Source: Bacteroidota bacterium
GTDB lineage: Bacteria > Bacteroidota > Bacteroidia > Chitinophagales > Chitinophagaceae
Assembly: GCA_023436425.1 (NCBI GenBank)
Contig: JAEZJD010000225.1
Span: 1-7,612 of the forward strand
Direction of reading: 5' to 3'
DNA: 7,612 bases
Numbering within the stretch: position 1 is the first letter of the stretch; every line of letters begins with the position of its first letter. The notes beneath the pieces were generated by a model. That model saw nothing but the letters and a program-made list of their open reading frames with translations, did no database searches and was not told the origin of the DNA. Below are positions 6,279 through 7,612 of this stretch, one piece after another. The position numbers were made by a program, and so were the translations under genes.

Positions 6279-7352
6279 TTAGAATAATTTGCCTTGTGAG
6301 CCCGGCCTTTGAAAAGCTTTTGTTTCTAAATCCCACCTGTCTTCATTCATTCCATACAGCTTCCCATATTTTTTGTATTGCTGCGCCACCAGTTGTGCAA
6401 TGTTGCCTTCGCCTCTCATCCGTACACCCCATCTGCTGTCATTCACTTTTCCATCGTGACTGCTTTCTATAAGATGCCATACTTTGTCAGCCCGGTCCGG
6501 AAAGTTTTTATACAACCAATCGTGGAAAAGGAATTTGATCGCACCGTTCAATCGGATAAAAGTGTATGCAGTGAATTTAGCGCCTGCATCTTTTGCAGAC
6601 TTCATAATGCGCTGCATTTCATGTTCATTTAATCCCGGGATCATTGGTCCCATCATAACTCCCATGCGCACACCCGCGTTACTCAGTTCCTCAATCACTT
6701 TTAAACGCTGCTTCGCAGTAACCGTTCGTGGCTCCATTACTCTTCGCAACTTGTCATCAAAAGAGGTGATGGAAACCATCGCAGACACGATTTTCTTTTG
6801 CGCCATTTGCTGCAAAATGTCTTTGTCCTTGATAATCCACGCATTTTTGGTAAGAATACCGACGGGCTGATTGAACTCGTTGCATACTTCCAGAAGCTGC
6901 CGGGTTAATCGAAATTTTTGTTCAGCAGGCTGATAGCAATCTGTGTTGCCGCTGAGCATTATCGGCGCAGCCTCCCACTTTGGATTCATCAAGAACTTGC
7001 GTAAAAGTTCGGGTGCGTTTTTCTTTACCAGGATTTTGCTTTCGAAATCTACTCCGGCACTGTAGCCCCAGTATTCAAAAGAATTTCGAGCATAGCAATA
7101 GATACATCCATGCTCGCAGCCCTGATAAGGATTCATGCTGTACATCATCCCTACATCTGGACTGTCTACTTTGTTCACAATGGTTTTTGGAAACACTTCA
7201 AGGTATTGTGTTGAAACATTTGGCCCAAACCATTCGTCAATACCTTCAATATGCTCTCGTGTGACTTCGTTAATCAGAAACTTGTTTTTGGTGTTAAACT
7301 GTGCACCACGTCCATGTTTATAGTTGTCGAAGTTTTCTATGTTGTTTGCCAT
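6279..7352 (-). CDS. Radical SAM protein, PA0069/Rv2578c-type (COG1533, SplB-like)
   Basis: This 357-residue protein carries the radical SAM cluster motif CxxxCxxC at C79, C83 and C86 (GCEHGCIYCYAR), which ligates a [4Fe-4S] cluster that cleaves S-adenosylmethionine. The start GRGAQFN (14-20), MNPYQGC (73-79) and SGNTDCYQPAE (134-144) are hallmarks of the PA0069/Rv2578c family. That family is grouped with spore photoproduct lyase in COG1533 and often annotated as 'DNA repair photolyase', but its substrate is not established. VMMGPMIPGLN (about 225-245) fits the later strands of the radical SAM barrel. The protein ends in SQGKLF, resembling a sliding-clamp-binding pentapeptide (QxxLF). Translation begins 7 bp after the stop of the upstream ORF without a Shine-Dalgarno sequence, suggesting translational coupling, and rtcB follows after 36 bp. 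The family assignment is firm; a repair role is inference. Confidence 0.93.
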   Translation of the reverse strand: MANNIENFDNYKHGRGAQFNTKNKFLINEVTREHIEGIDEWFGPNVSTQYLEVFPKTIVNKVDSPDVGMMYSMNPYQGCEHGCIYCYARNSFEYWGYSAGVDFESKILVKKNAPELLRKFLMNPKWEAAPIMLSGNTDCYQPAEQKFRLTRQLLEVCNEFNQPVGILTKNAWIIKDKDILQQMAQKKIVSAMVSITSFDDKLRRVMEPRTVTAKQRLKVIEELSNAGVRMGVMMGPMIPGLNEHEMQRIMKSAKDAGAKFTAYTFIRLNGAIKFLFHDWLYKNFPDRADKVWHLIESSHDGKVNDSRWGVRMRGEGNIAQLVAQQYKKYGKLYGMNEDRWDLETKAFQRPGSQGKLF

Positions 7353-7359
7353 AAATTTT

Positions 7360-7612
7360 TTAATCGAAAAGATTTCCTTGTTCTGTTTTGACAGATTGAT
7401 TCAGAAACAGAAACTTTTTTATGACTGTGAATTTTTTTTGGCCAGTCGCTCTTTTTAAAAGATGAACACCGTCTGCAATAAATCTTCCGGAAAAGAACGT
7501 GTTCGAACATTGTAACCAGGCGCGTTCATACTGCCACGGCTTTAGCTTATTGCAAATGAGGATGTGCGGATCTTCAAAATAATGAGGCTTGTCTTCTTCC
7601 ATCCTGAAACGG
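7360..7612 (-). CDS. Unrecognised protein, complete small ORF or C-terminal part of a longer gene
   Basis: The frame ends in TAA at 7360 and is open to the right edge. An ATG at 7602 would give 80 residues, but the codons before it (Arg-Phe-Arg) are also open. The AGG beside that ATG is too close to act as a Shine-Dalgarno sequence, so the Met may be internal and the gene longer. I do not recognise the family. The visible part is mixed hydrophobic and basic, with aromatic-rich stretches (HILICNKLKPWQYERAWLQC, FFSGRFIADGVHLLKRATGQ) and a lysine-rich segment (KKFTVIKKF). It has no membrane helix and no signal peptide. It ends in EQGNLFD, which fits a QxxLF sliding-clamp-binding pattern much like the next gene's ending. 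The 7-bp spacing to the radical SAM gene and shared strand argue that it is real and co-transcribed. Confidence 0.6.
   Translation of the reverse strand, partial: RFRMEEDKPHYFEDPHILICNKLKPWQYERAWLQCSNTFFSGRFIADGVHLLKRATGQKKFTVIKKFLFLNQSVKTEQGNLFD

Noticed and set aside
6378..6870. Plus-strand ORFs of 84-128 residues inside the radical SAM gene
   Set aside because: They are antisense to a well-conserved family protein, have no domain signs, and overlap each other in different frames.

Overview
The window looks like chromosomal DNA from a member of the Bacteroidota, plausibly a Chitinophagales-type bacterium. This is an inference from gene content (a LytS-like kinase with a LytTR regulator, a Bacteroidota-style secreted M28 peptidase, a long RtcB), from A/T-rich leaders mostly without Shine-Dalgarno sequences, and from a few TAnnTTTG-like promoter elements. 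No rRNA, tRNA, CRISPR array, insertion sequence or other mobile-element signature was found.

Layout. Left block, all on the minus strand: a four-helix LytS/YehU-type sensor kinase (2655-1612), its LytTR response regulator (1593-862) and an exported M28-family metallopeptidase (812 to beyond the left edge). The gaps are 18 and 49 bp, so the three could share a transcript. A 207-bp divergent intergenic region (2656-2862) carries two inverted repeats. It is followed on the plus strand by a complete dxs (2863-4788), encoding the first enzyme of the MEP isoprenoid pathway. dxs runs tail-to-tail, with a 14-bp gap, into the right block, which is again all minus strand: an unrecognised small or partial ORF (7602-7360), a PA0069/Rv2578c-type radical SAM protein (7352-6279) and a long-form RtcB RNA ligase (6242-4803). 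The gaps here are 7 and 36 bp, so this also looks like an operon.

How the genes may work together. The kinase and regulator form a classic membrane-sensor to DNA-binding pair, and the peptidase may be an output or simply co-transcribed. The right block pairs a radical SAM protein of the COG1533 ('DNA repair photolyase-like') group with an RNA repair ligase. The two upstream proteins of that block both end in Q-G-[N/K]-L-F, which resembles the sliding-clamp-binding pentapeptide. This, and the extra N-terminal segment of RtcB, are the most interesting points. Most of the window is ordinary housekeeping and signalling DNA, and no clearly new system is evident.
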